A stretch of 64,000 nt of DNA from Mangifera indica (lineage: Eukaryota; Streptophyta; Magnoliopsida; Sapindales; Anacardiaceae). The stretch is taken from NCBI RefSeq assembly GCF_011075055.1, contig NC_058137.1:3958771-4022770 (forward strand), written 5' to 3'. Of this stretch, positions 12,501 through 25,294 are shown piece by piece. The translations under genes and the position numbers were made by a program. Each line of letters opens with the position of its first letter. Position 1 is the first letter of the stretch. The notes under the pieces were generated by a model that was not told the DNA's origin, did not search any database, and worked only from the letters and a program-made list of their open reading frames with translations.

Positions 12501-15500
12501 TTTCTGTTTTATATAAATGATTACTTACAAAATAAATCTTCTGTTCTAACAGAGTGTATGAATATTGATTAAACTGGAATGCCTCTTTGTTTGAAATTTC
12601 AGGCCTCATTATAATATAAATCTGCTGAGCATTTCTGTCAATGGAACATTGTTGCCCATTGATCCAACAGCTTTTGCAGCTTCAAACAACAGAGAAACTA
12701 TTATTGATTCTGGAACAACTTTAACTTACCTTGTAGAAGAGGCTTTCGATCCTTTTGTTGATGCTGTAAGTTAATTTTGTCATTTTTTCAGGGTGATATA
12801 ATTTTTATGATGGCATTAACTATAGTAAGTTGATCAAGATATGACATCTCTTAAGAATACCCCCTTTAAGAACCCAAAGTTAAATATTACCACAAGCAGT
12901 AATGCTTATGCATTAAAAGAAGAGAAGGGTTTTCATATCTAACTTAACATGCTTGGTTCCAGTATCATGGAGGATTTTCTTTTTCTGAAAATTGTATTGG
13001 TGTAGAAAAGTCGTTTTATAAGATTTCTGGAAAATCTCTTTATTGTTCCTCTTAATAGGTTAATTTGACAATGTGCCATCTCTGTGGAACTTGTTTTGCC
13101 ATATATGATAAAAATTCCTGGAAAAGTCTCTTTATGAAGAACAAAATAGATTTTATACTTTATACTAGTATAAACCAAGAGCCCCTTTGTGTAGGCACCT
13201 GCTTTATACTGGTGGTTATTGCTGGTGTTACCTGTTTCTTTTAAATTGATAATTCATTCAGTTCATATTTGCACCATCTGCTAATTTGTTTCATCACAAA
13301 ATATGGAAAGAAAACAGCAAGTAGCTGGTAAATTGGGATTTTTTTTAATACTTTTTGAAGTAATTTTGCGCCTTTGAATGGAGAATAACTTCAAAACTGC
13401 CTGCAATGGTTTGTGATTGTGATCATTTTTCAACCTGATAGAAATCAAACAGAAGTATAAGAAGCACTTTCACTTTGAGTGGTTTTAATATGCCTGCTGC
13501 CACTTCCTAGCTGCATTTTCCCCTTCTAGTGAAATTTTTGTTACAATTACTTCTATTATGTTCTGAAGGTCTTACACTGATTGATTTTGTAGATAACCAC
13601 AAGTGTTTCACAAACTGTGACTCCCACCATGTCTAAAGGAAGACAGTGTTATCTAGTCTCCGCCAGGTTCAGTCTTAACTATATGTTTCCAAGGAATATT
13701 TTATAGCCACATTTCCTTTTTATATTGTACTTTTGCCCTTTTTTCTTCAAACATCTGAAGATAAATTTCTGTTTTCTTCTCAGTTTATCCGAGATATTTC
13801 CTACGGTCAGTTTAAATTTTGATGGTGGTGCATCCATGATTTTAAAACCTGAAGAGTACCTGACACATCTTGGTTTCTATGTAAGTTGTTCATCTTGTCT
13901 TGTTTACAATTCTATCTCTTTTTGAGAATAAAAAAATTAGATATGATTCTTGTCCTTGTAGAAAAAAATGAATGTTCTACTTGTTTCAGGATGGTGCTGC
14001 AATGTGGTGCATTGGTTTTGAGAAAGTCCAAGGAGGGGTATCAATCTTAGGAGGTTAGCTTCCTGGTCCTGAAATATATTTAAAGTTCTGAACAATTCAC
14101 TTTGACTTCCAAAATCCTTTGAGTCATGTTGCATTTACGATAGTGGAGATCTTAGTTGTTCCACTTGTAGATGTTCAATTTTTAACTGTATGTAATGCTT
14201 TGCCTAATGCTCTGTTTACTCTTACTGTTGCATTCTTCACACTTGCAACGTTTGTTTCGCCTCTTTGTTCTAATGCCTTGTTAACGCGTCTTTCCTTATA
14301 GTCACTTTGTAATGTGTATTCAAGTTTGTTGTGACACTTACAATGTGTTAGAATACAGGGACACTTGTCCTATTTTAAGAGGTTAGATTTTATTATATCG
14401 AGGAGTAGTTAGGGTTTTTAAGGAAAAAAAGAATTTGGGATTTTAGGCAACCTTAGAGTTGTGGGCAGCCTTAAGGCTGATTGGGAGGTTTCCAACTCTT
14501 TGAATAACTTGAAATAGGACGCCCCGGCTCTTCGAATTGTCCAGTTTATCCATGTAATACTCTCTTGTGAATAAAATGATTTCCATTTTCTTTATATGTT
14601 GGTTTGTTTGTTGTTTTGGGTGAAAATGTGGCTAGATACCTGACACTATGCAGTTATAACTTATGTTGAATGCAGTTTAGGTACATGAATATGACATACT
14701 TCTATAATTTTTGGGATTTTTTTGATCTAGCAATAGTAATTTATTTAATGATGGAATAAGTTTTTCCAACTTCAATTTACGTTCTACTTTGCACTTTCTC
14801 ATATATAACAGAGCATGTGTAAATACAACTCTAGATGTAGGAAATTTAATTTTGCTGACCAGCTTTTGTCATTTTCTGTGATGCTTTTCTTCCCCCAAGA
14901 AAAATCTCAGTTTTCCTTTCCACTTACAAAGTTGTTGGTCTTTTGTTGCGTAAATCCATTGGTACAACTTTTGCCTTGATTGTCAGTTTCCATTTAGTTC
15001 TTGCCTTTTTCATTAGCAAATGCAGCTGGTATAAGCTACTGCATCAGTTTTGGATATTTGAAATAGTAAGGGAATTGAGGTTTTGCAATTATTTTATTGA
15101 GTATAGGCCTTGAAATTATATCGTGGAGTAGAGACATTGAGATAATTTTGTTGAGCGGAGTCTTCACATCGAGTATATAACATAAATGTACAAGGATCAG
15201 ACTAGGCACATGCCTTTTGACTTGTATGCACATTAGTCATAGGACACTCAATTCATTAGCCAATATAGGTCTGTTTCAGAACATTCAACTTTTTCTTAGA
15301 AGATTTTCTTTTAATTATGTGAGCCTTTTTTCATAACCTTTTTAAACTTGACAAGATTCTTTTGGACATGTTAGGAATTTGGGTCCATTATTTCACAATG
15401 CAAGGGATTTCTGATTACTGAACGGTTTTCATTGAAATTTAAAAAAAATCTCAGAGTAAAATTTAAAGTAACAATGTTTCATAATTTACTTGAATGTTCA

Positions 15501-15961
15501 TTATATACCAGTTGTGGTATTGACAAGTTTATCATCCTAGTCAATGGACATCTAGAAGTTGCAATTCCTTTTCCCATTTCTTTACCATTTAAACTGTGAA
15601 ACTAATTTCTTGGTTTTTTTTTCTTTGTTCTGCAGATCTTGTTCTAAAGGATAAGATCTTTGTATATGATCTGGCTCGGCAACGTGTTGGATGGGCTAAC
15701 TATGATTGTAAGTTCATTGAAATTAGACTTCATCTTCTTTGCCACTTGGAGCCGCATTATTCATGTACCATGACAGATAACCGAATCTCTTAATTATCAG
15801 GTTCCTCATCTGTAAATGTTTCTGTAACTGTTGGCAAGGATGAGTTCATAAATTCGGGGCAGCTTAGTGTGAGTAGTTCATCAATAGGCATGCTCTTGAA
15901 ACTGCTACCTTTGAGCATCATCGCTCTCCTCTTGCACAGCCTGGTGTATATGGAGTCTTAG
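9523..15961 (+). CDS. Aspartic protease (pepsin A1 family), secreted, likely GPI-anchored
   Basis: Ten exons: 9523-9752, 10466-10595, 10707-10957, 11515-11742, 12603-12765, 13593-13666, 13784-13880, 13990-14053, 15636-15707 and 15801-15961. They join in frame to 489 residues. The start is ATG at 9523; the frame is open a little further upstream but without another ATG. Residues 4-28 form a signal peptide. The first catalytic site is DTGSDILWV (Asp 97), followed by the Cys-rich insert CSTCSNCP typical of plant atypical/nucellin-like enzymes. The flap is YGDGSGTSG and the second site is DSGTTLTYL (Asp 315). The C terminus ends in a Ser-rich linker and a hydrophobic tail ([17 protein letters not shown]), as in GPI-anchored members. 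There is no plant-specific saposin insert. It most resembles the Arabidopsis At2g36670 / aspartic protease 36-39 group. The substrate is unknown. Intron 8 (1.6 kb) may carry an inserted repeat. Confidence 0.95.
14345..14655. repeat. Possible inserted repeat (LTR-like) inside intron 8 of the protease gene
   Basis: The stretch begins TGTTAGAATACAGGGACA. It contains a GC-richer block (14440-14540) unlike the flanking intron, and then a CTCTTGTGAATAAAATGA word that resembles the end of copia-type LTRs. No matching 5-bp target duplication was found and the 3' end (ending in CA near 14655) is a guess. It could equally be unique intron sequence. Confidence 0.25.
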
Positions 15962-18084
15962 TTTGTGTAATTTTAATCTCAGTGATTCCATTCTATTCTT
16001 TGTCACATATATATTGGCATGGCCAATTTTCTTCATAGCAATCAGCCAGGCTTTCTGCTTCTGTCTGGATTTCATGTGGCTGCTTACTTCTTCCAAGGTT
16101 CCAGTTGCCAGTAATGCAACTGTCGACTACTCCCGATCACAGTTCAGCCTTTTGCTTTTTAAGGATCCTCCATCGTGATCAATGCTGGAACTGTAAATTA
16201 TGTCAGGTAGTTTGAGTATTGCACTGCCAAATTGGGCTACCGTATGTAGAACTGAACTAAACAGTTATTCTCTGTCGACGTAGCTACTGCTTCTGGGTTA
16301 GCTAGAGATATTAGAGTTATATATATATGACATCAGGGTTGCAGCTCAATTCTGTAATATTTGTCTATCTTAGCAATTCAAACTGTTCATCTCTGTAAAC
16401 TACTTTGATCAGAAAAATGTAATATTTTAAATAGGTTTTTGTGCATGTGATGCTCAAAAGGCTAACGGGGTTTTCAATTCCTACACTTGTGAATTGATAT
16501 TCTACTTGGTCATCTATGCTTTTCATTAATTTAGTGAAGAGATGTTAGATGGCGGGCAGCCATAGGTGGATTTTCAAGATCAGACGCCATGAAAAAAAAT
16601 TGAATTAATCTTTACTCTCCCACAAATTATTAAACCTACTTCAACAGGATTGGTGTTACCTAAGGTCCCCCCATATAAGCCTTGAAAACAAATGACTGTC
16701 ACACAATACAGGCAAGATATAGGTCAAATCAAGGTTAGATGGAAGATAAGTCAAACTCAAACAAGTATGAATATGTGTGTGTGTGTGAGAATTGGTTTCA
16801 CTCAATATTTTTAAAATTGGATCGATAATCGAATCAGTTGTTTCATTAATTTATGGTTTGATTGATTTAATCGAAAATTAATTGTTTCAATTTATTATTA
16901 AATTATAATAAATTTTTTAAATAATATCAAATTAACTAATAGATTTTATTTAAAAATTTGTAAAAAAAAAATTATTAAGATACTCATATTTATGGTGATT
17001 AGAACATATCATTTCTAAGAAGTGACAATTATTCATCCAATTTCAATGAAATAATTAGATAAAAAAATGTTTCTATCTAATAATATAGGAAAAAATATCA
17101 TTTTGTAAGTCATTATCTATAAAAAATATTTTAATAGATATGAATTTTTTTTAATTTTATTTTTGAATTTATATTTTCTCTATAGACCTTTAAAATTTAT
17201 AGGTCTACTCTAAAATAATTAAATTACTAAAAAATAATTAAATTTTGATTAAATATAATTTTATCAATTTTAATTAGATATGATCAAGTCAACAAATAAA
17301 TTATTTTTAAATATTAATTGAAACTGATTTTGATTGAATCAATTTTTAAAAGAGTAGTTCTACTTATGGTGACAGTAATCCCTATCATATAAGCAAAATA
17401 AAATAATTTTTTAGTATAAATAAATAAAAAAAGGAATAAAAGCAGAAAGCAAACAAGAATGTGAGAATAGACAGAGGAAATGACACGTATGATCGTAAAA
17501 GTTGGCATCGTATCAGGTTAAGTTACGGCGGTCAAAAGACGCCCCGTAAATCGCAGTGAAAGACAGTGTGAAGCGTTGCGTTATTTCGTTAACTTCAGAA
17601 CAATCTTTCAGGATATTAGACTGTACTTATTCTTCATTCCGCACGTGTATATTTTTTAGCACGCGTCTTTTCATTTCTCACTGAACAAAGCCTTCAAACC
17701 ACATGCATTAACCGTTCACCGGCTTAAGCATATTACTTTTTTTCTCTTAATAATTAGTTATTTTAATCATCCCTATTTTAATACTCAAATTATAAAAAAA
17801 AAAACCTCAATTTATATTTCATTATATAATTAAGCTTTCTATCAACATTTTTTGGACTAAAATAACCCTTTATTTGATACAATATTACAAAGATGTCAAA
17901 AATTTGTAGTAAAACCTAAAATTTCTAGTCATTTTTGCTAATAATTTTTCTGTTTTTAAGTAGACACTTGAACATGTTTATAAATTAGAAAAATCTTAAA
18001 TTTTTAATTTATATTTAAAAAATATTAAAATTTTATATTTATCTTTATCGTGAATTCATACTCATTTATATATAATTTTTTTTA
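15962..18084. other. 3' UTR of the protease gene, then AT-rich spacer
   Basis: The first 450 bases after the stop are of mixed composition and probably transcribed 3' UTR. From about 16800 the sequence is AT-rich and without coding signal. A less AT-rich island at 17460-17720 includes ACACGT and CACGTG words (near 17485 and 17643) but no open frame of note. I see no gene here. Confidence 0.55.
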
Positions 18085-19004
18085 GGCCAAACGACTATTT
18101 CCCACCCAAGGTTTAGCGTTTTCTTAAAAGTCCCCCCTTTAACTATGGAAACACCAAACACCCACCCATGGCCGGTTAGATTTAACCAAACCCTAACGGC
18201 TGAAAATTTTATCTCCTTTTGCCCCCCTAAACTTTAAAAACTGAAATTTTCCCCCCGTCTAAGTTTTAAAAAATGACAGTTTCACCCTAGGGTTTGGTTT
18301 TGAAATCTCCGGCGACCTCTCTGGCTCCGTTGCTGACGGACGCTCCCTCCGGAAGCAACCTCTCCTTCCGGCGATCTCTTTCCTCCCATTTGGAGGTCCG
18401 ATCGGCGCCCGAAGACGCCGTGGGAGACGAAGACTTCGTCGGGAAGACGAAGTTCTTCGTCTTCCCAGACGAAGCCGACGCCGTCGTCTTCGTCTGGGAA
18501 GACGATCGTCTTCCCAGAAGAAGACCTCTGGGAAGACGACCGTCTTCCCAGACGAGGACGATGGCGTCGGCTTCGTCTGGGAAGACGAAGAACTTCGTCT
18601 TCCCGACGAAGTCTTCGTCTCCCACGGCGTCTCCGGACGCCGATCGGACCTCCAAATGGGAGGAAAGAGATCGCCGGAAGGAGAGGTTGCTTCCGGAGGG
18701 AGCGGCCGTCGGCAACGGAGACAGAGAGGTCGCCGGAGATTTCAAAACCAAACCCTAGGGTGAAACTGCCATTTTTTAAAACTTAGGCGGGGGGAAAATT
18801 TCAGTTTTTAAAGTTTAGGGGGGCAAAATTAGATTCTATTTTAGTTTATTTTTAATATTATAGCTAAAATGACGATTTTACCCCTACCACCGTTAGGGTT
18901 TGGTTAAATCTAACTGGCCATGGGTGGGTGTTTGGTGTTTCCATAGTTAAAGGGGGGACTTTTGAGAAAACGCTAAACCTTGGGTGGGAAATAGTCGTTT
19001 GACC
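18085..19004. mobile_element. Mutator-like MITE, copy 2 (920 bp), near-perfect palindrome with 9-bp TSD
   Basis: Terminal inverted repeats start GGCCAAACGACTATTTCCCA. The right end is its complement with one mismatch (GACC instead of GGCC). The target duplication TTTTTTTTA is at 18076-18084 and 19005-19013. The two arms, each about 455 bases, are complementary almost to the centre near 18520, where short GGAAGACGA/TCGTCTTCC units are packed back to back. Because of this symmetry the plus frame 18294-18758 and the minus frame 18287-18751 both read 154 codons of nearly the same protein, ending DFKTKP. The interior is strikingly GC-rich against the AT-rich spacer. The element has no transposase and must depend on one elsewhere. 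High arm identity suggests recent insertion, or gene conversion between arms. Confidence 0.92.
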
Positions 19005-19013
19005 TTTTTTTTA

Positions 19014-20161
19014 TCATTTAAATTAATTTTTCATGTAAGTATTTAAAATGTTACTTGTCAGTAAGTATTTAATATTTAAATAACTTGGTATTTAATGTCA
19101 TAAATTATTATATTATTATTTTAAAGGAATAAATTTAATTTAGAGGTTTGACATTAACTGGCTATATAATTTTGGTACTTGGTTTTATTAAGATTAATTA
19201 AAGTTAATTAAGATTTAACTCACTTTAAAGTAGGTGAAATTTATTTCCATATTGGATTACCCATAACCAATGACACCTAACAAATTATAGTAACGTGAGA
19301 GTATCGCCTTTGGGAAAATATTATCGCGGGGATTTACTTAGAAATGTTTAAAATTATTTGGTAATCAAATTGAATTAATTTTAAATCAAAAATCAAATAA
19401 AAAAATAAGTTATTTGAAAAATTAATTCGAATATCGATTTAAGAATATAAAAAAACTGATTTTTTAGTTTAATTATAGGTTCATTTATTTTTTTAAAACA
19501 GGTTAGTTTTAAACAAATTGACTAAAAAATAATAAGATATTGAACATATTTTTTTAAAAATTGAAAAAAAAAGATAATTATTAAAAATTCGATTCAAAAC
19601 TGATTAATCGTAAATTCAATTCTGTTAATTGGTATTTTCAATTTAGTTTAAAATTAGTTATTTTTTAAATTAATAACAGTTTTTATTTATGATTTTTTTA
19701 AATAAAAAATTTGATTCAATTCATAAAATTATCAAATCAGTTCAATTAATAGGATTTGAATACACTTAGATGCATTGACAAATTTTAGTAATTAATTACT
19801 GAATTTAAAATTTATTCTATTTTATATAAATAATTTTAATCTAATGTAATGATCCAATTTGATTGGATTTCTTCCTTTAAACAAAAACAAAAATTTAGTA
19901 ATACATTAAATAATAAAATCATAAATAAAATAATAATTGTCAACTGAAAAAGAGAAAGGAGATGGAGTAATACCGGATAAGCAGGTAAAATGCGAAAGAA
20001 GGGCGCTGAAGAGGGCGCGTGGAAAGCAAATGAAGGCGTTTTAGGAGTCTTTCTACTTATTCGCGTCCATGCAAAACAAATTACCAACAATAAGCCTGAT
20101 CTGTTGAAGCCTGAAGAATTCTTAAATCATTTCCATTCTTCTTTGTGATCATCATCGGCCA
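19014..20161. other. AT-rich spacer and promoter of the poly(A)-binding protein gene
   Basis: No coding signal. The last 200 bases before 20162 are less AT-rich and probably hold the promoter and leader of the downstream gene. I could not single out a TATA box. Confidence 0.4.
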
Positions 20162-23100
20162 ATGGCGGCTCCATCGACGGTTACACTCGCTGCTCCGGTG
20201 TCGCTTTACGTCGGTGATTTGGATCCCGACGTCACCGACGCTCAACTTTGTGAAGCGTTTTCTGAATTCAAGAGCCTCGCCTCCGTGCGCATTTGTAGAG
20301 ACTCCAGTAGTGGCAGGTCCACGTGTTACGGTTACGTTAACTTCCTCTCGCTGCAAGATGGTATATTTTCTTCGCTTTTTTTAATCTTTATTATATTATA
20401 ATGCTTCTTCATTTCGTTTAATTTTTATTTCTGATTTGTTTTTTGGTTTTATAGACTTTTTTTATTTGTTATTTTGTGCACGTGGACGTTAGAAATGCAC
20501 TTTCGCTGGTGCTTCGATCATGGTTTTGTTTATTTATAAGTCTTGATCTAAGCTTGTTTGGGGTTTGAGGAACTAACGAAAATAATTATGGTGCTGTTTG
20601 GGTGGTGGGAAAATGTCGGGGAAGAATAAGGAAAGTTTTGTGAACTTGAAGAATTGTGTAATCACTCTAGCATTATCATTTTGTTTTTGCCAGATAATAT
20701 CATTGTTTTTTGTTTTATATTAATTTTTGTGATTGATCTATACTATCAATTTCACTTCAGTTATATTTTTGGTTGTTTTGATAGGAAATGAATGGTACAT
20801 TACATATTCTTTAATGGGAAGAAAATTATAATTTATACATCAAATTTTGAAAGAATTCCTCCTTAATTTTCACTTTTTTCTCTCTTTCTTTTGGGGGGTA
20901 GCAATTCGCGCTCTTGAGGAAAAGAATCATACTTTGCTCAATGGTAAAATTTTGAGGATTTCATGGTCATGCCGTGATCCTGATGCTAGAAGAAGTGGAG
21001 TTGGGAATGTGTTTGTTAAGGTATCTTCCTTTTCTACTATAAGATAATACTGCGCTGCCACTGTTTGTTCTCTAATTTTAAATGTAATGTAACATGTATT
21101 TTGGGAATCTATGGCAGAACTTGATTGATTCAATCGACAATATGGGGCTTCAAGAGATATTTCAGAAATTTGGGACAATAATATCCTGCAAAGTTGCCAC
21201 CTTTGAGGATGGGAAGAGTAAAGGACATGGCTTTGTTCAATTTGAGTCGGAGGAATCTGCAAATGCCGCTATTGAGAGTCTTAATGGCTCCACTGTTGGT
21301 GACAAGCAGATGTAAAGGCAGCTCTTTTTTTTTTTTTTTTTTGTATGCTGTCTGAGAATCTGATTAGACGTATTCTCAGTTTCCAGTGTTTTCCCAGTTT
21401 TTGGTCTTTTAATGTTTACTATTCTAAAATTAGGATTATAACTTCTGATGCAGATATGTTGGAAAGTTTGTTAAGAAGAGCGATCGAATCTTGCCTAATC
21501 CTGATGCTAAATATACAAATCTGTACCTTAAGAATTTGGATTCAGATGTCACAGAAGAACTTCTGACAGAGAAATTCTCGGAGTTTGGGAAAATTGTTAG
21601 CCTAGTTGTTGTAAAGGATGAAAATGGGAACTCGAGAGGTTTTGGTTTTGTGAACTTTGATAATCCAGATGATGCTAGACAGGCATTGGAGGCAATGAAT
21701 GGATCACAACTTGGTGGGTTTTGTATTATTATTATTATTGTTGTTGTTGTTTTTGTTTTCTTAATTGAGGAGTTGACAGTGGCCTAATAAAGTTCTCTTG
21801 TTTCACTTGATTTCTGTTGGGTAGGGTCAAAGGTTCTGTACGTAGCAAGGGCACAAAAGAAAGCAGAGCGTGAGCAAATATTGCGTCGCCAGTTTGAGGA
21901 GAAACGTAATGAGCAAATCTTGAAAAATAAGGTAATGGCTGGTCTAAATTCACTTCTAGGATTTATTGCTTATAATGGATTTTACTTCTTATTCTTGCAT
22001 ATCTTCAAATGAATTGTAGGGATCAAATGTCTATGTCAAGAATATTGATGATGATGTCACTGATGAAGACCTAAGAGAGCACTTCAGTCAATGTGGCACC
22101 ATTACTTCTGCAAAACTTATGCGAGACGAAAAAGGAATGAATAAGGGCTTTGGATTTGTCTGCTTCTCCAGCCCTGAGGAGGCCAGTAAGGCTGTGAACA
22201 CTTTTCATGGTAAGTTGATAAAACTTTGATTTGGGAGATAGGTTTACTTTTACAGTGCACTAAGGTGGAAGAAGGGAAGCTCCTCTCCCTCAATTATCCA
22301 GTAGTGTACCTGATAAATCATATCAGATGTACCTGTACAAGTTTTATTTACCTAGTTTTTCCGTTATTGAGGTTCGAAGGATCTAGTGACTATTTCTAAA
22401 TAGGGTCATTTCATGATGCTGGTATCATATACCAAGGAAGTTAGAATCATAGATGAAAATTTAGTCTTTTTAATGATTGCACATTTATATCCAATGGTTT
22501 AACCATACCCAATATATGTACTTCTCAACCATCCACTATCATAAAATTGCTATCTAACATAAGAAAAATTCAACTAAGCCATCAACTTGGGCCCAGACTT
22601 GTCATGCCTCTACTTAGTGGAAGAATAAATTAGGTTCATGGATATGGTGCCCATGTATATTTTCTATTTGAAGATGCATATTTTCTATATGCTCATTTCT
22701 AAGAAAGTCTTATTTGGCAAAGAACTTGCTGATTTTTTTGAAAAAAATACTGGGTCTTTTAAGCTGCCAGTTATTTATTCCTTTTATACTTTAACAGGCC
22801 GTATGTTTCACCGCAAGCCGTTGTATGTGGCTATTGCTCAAAGGAAGGAGGATAGACAACTACAGCTGCAGCTTCAATATGCACAGCAGATGGCTGGACT
22901 AGCAGGACCTTCTACTAATGTAATTCCTGGTGGATACCCACCTCTTTACTATACGGCTCCTTCGGCTGTTGTTTCACAAGTATCTACACGACCTGGGCTG
23001 ATGTACCAACCATTGGGTTTGAGGGCTGGATGGAGGGCAAATGGCTTTACTCCTTCAGCCAGGCCAGCATATCAAGCATCAACACTTCCAGCAGTAAGTG

Positions 23101-24072
23101 TGCTTCTCCAGCTTTACTGAATCTACTGTGCCTCTGTTTGCTTACTTTGGCCTTTCAATTTTTTTTTTTTTCAACAGGCTCCTAACAACCAGAAACAGCA
23201 TAGACAAAACCGGGGTAGGATGAATGGGCATGTGCTTCCACAGACTGGTGCTCAATATATGCAGCATCCCAATCAATCTGTGGCTCCTTCAAAAGATTCA
23301 AGCAATCAGCAGGTTTGGATTCATGTTTTGTACTATTCAATCTTATCATACAAGTTTGTCTACTGACATTTTATGGTTTGCTCTATTTATAGTTTCATGT
23401 TATCACATCTTCATTTCTGTGCAGCTCTTAATTCTTGGTCGCTTATTCTTGTATCTGTATTAATAATATTCTTGATAAGTCGGGGTGCAGAAGTAGTGAT
23501 GATGTTATCTATAATGGTTAAACTAATATGTGTTAATGGTGTATTATACATGTTTTTTTGTTTTATATATCACAGCGGGGCGGGCAGAGCAAGTATGTAC
23601 CAAATGGGCATACACGTGAGATGAATAATGGATCTGGAGTGACATCTGCAGCTTCTAACTCTGTTGGAGTGGTGTCAAGAAAACCAGAGATGCTGAACAG
23701 CATGCTTGCTGCTGCTACTACAGAGCAGCAGAAACAGATACTTGGCGAGCACCTGTATCCCCTCGTGGAGAAGCACCAGGTAAATATTGCATATATATAT
23801 ATATATATTGTATTGTTACTGGTTTAAGAAAACGTATTCAACATAATTTTGACTAATATAAAATGCTTGTGCAGCCTGATCTTGTTGCAAAGATAACAGG
23901 GATGCTTTTGGAGATGGACAACTCGGAACTCCTGCTTTTGTTGGAGTCACCAGAATCATTGACTGCCAAAGTAGAGGAAGCTGTGCAAGTACTGAAGCTT
24001 TCCCAGGCCAAAGTTTCTGGTCAAGAAGTGCTTCATTCTGGTTACCTATCTGCTGAGGTTGCAGTGAATTAA
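20162..24072 (+). CDS. PAB7: Polyadenylate-binding protein, PAB7-like
   Basis: Cytoplasmic poly(A)-binding protein acting in mRNA stability and translation. Ten exons: 20162-20360, 20902-21020, 21118-21311, 21454-21713, 21825-21931, 22020-22209, 22798-23093, 23178-23312, 23576-23779 and 23875-24072, giving 633 residues. Four RRMs lie at about 13-90, 101-177, 192-268 and 295-371. RNP-2 words include LYVGDL, VFVKNL, LYLKNL and VYVKNI; RNP-1 words include GHGFVQF, GFGFVNF and GFGFVCF. A Pro/Gln-rich linker follows, then a C-terminal MLLE domain (about 545-612) with [18 protein letters not shown], which binds PAM2 peptides. Residue patterns such as [19 protein letters not shown] and [10 protein letters not shown] agree with Arabidopsis PAB7 (At2g36660) rather than with PAB2/4/8. 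A short AT repeat lies in intron 9. Confidence 0.95.
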
Positions 24073-25294
24073 AAGAATAAAATCTTTAGGACTTTGATAT
24101 AAGTTGATATAACTCTTTTTTAAGAGTTAAGTTGAAGAACTCTTATTATGGGCTAGTTTTTTAGTAAGATAAGGATTAATTTAAATTTGATTGAAACTCT
24201 TAGTGCTGGCAGGCGCATCTTAGATTGTGGATAAGTTTTGGCACCATCATTGGCGATAGCAATGTAACAATATAAGTTTTGCCTTGGAATTATAGTCTTC
24301 TATAGATTGTTATTAATGATTATACATTTGCAATGCATTGGTTTCTAGACAGACTATTCATTTGCAACATGGGACTTCATTGGCTGATTTATTTGAAAAA
24401 CTCCTTAACCTTTGTTCTCGAAAAGTTGGAATGTACATTGACACATCAATCGAATATTAGGATTTTCATTTTTAGCTTGACGCAGCATTCTTAAAAAAAA
24501 AAAATTAAAAAAGAAAAAAATTGATTAGTTAAACAAAAAGAAAAAAAATAAACAAATTCAAAATTTATTTGGAAGAAAATTACACTAAAATATAAAATCT
24601 TGGGATTTTTTTGGTCATACATATGTATAAAAAAAATTAATTTGTCTTAGTGTTATCATAACAAATTAAATAAATAAAACCCTTCACCTTAAATATTTAT
24701 CACCTAACCCTCATTTTCAAAGTTTAATGTATACATTAAACTTCAATTTCAATGATAAAATTGATAATATAAACTATTAAAATCTATTTAATCTATTACA
24801 AATACACACTAAATTTTATAAATCACATATAAATTTATAACTTAATCACTTAAACAATCATAAAAATTGTTATTTTTATACTAAAATCAGACCAAGGAGC
24901 ACAAATGAGAAGATGGAGGGAAAACTTGCCTTGCAAGGTTGAGGAAGTGAATGTTGTAGATTTATAGTCAAATGTTTTTTGTTGAAAAATCCACAAAAAT
25001 TAAGGTTGAATTTTTTGTGTTTATGATTTGTTTGCTAACTATATTGTTGTGTTTAAATTCTTGTCAAAGTCCTATACTATATCCCTATAAATAGTCCAAT
25101 AAACAAATAAACACTGAAAATATTGATAAATAAAAATCTTATATAAAAGGAAGAGAACTTAATAAGTTGAATTCAATTCAACCATCCCCAACCGGAGTAG
25201 GTTTAGGGAGTCGCAAAATCGATTTGCCTCTATAATAGGCAGAGAAGGACCAGAATTGAAGCCCTAGTTTTCCAATAGCAACGTTCAAGCGATA
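24073..25294. other. PAB7 3' UTR and cactin promoter
   Basis: The first 300 bases are probably PAB7 3' UTR, followed by AT-rich spacer with A-runs (24491-24550). A TATAAATA word at 25086-25093 lies 200 bases upstream of the cactin start codon and is the best TATA candidate. No gene is seen. Confidence 0.45.

Noticed and set aside
18287..18758. Two overlapping 154-codon genes on opposite strands
   Set aside because: They are the same sequence read from each arm of a palindromic MITE; there is no homology to a known protein and no independent gene context.
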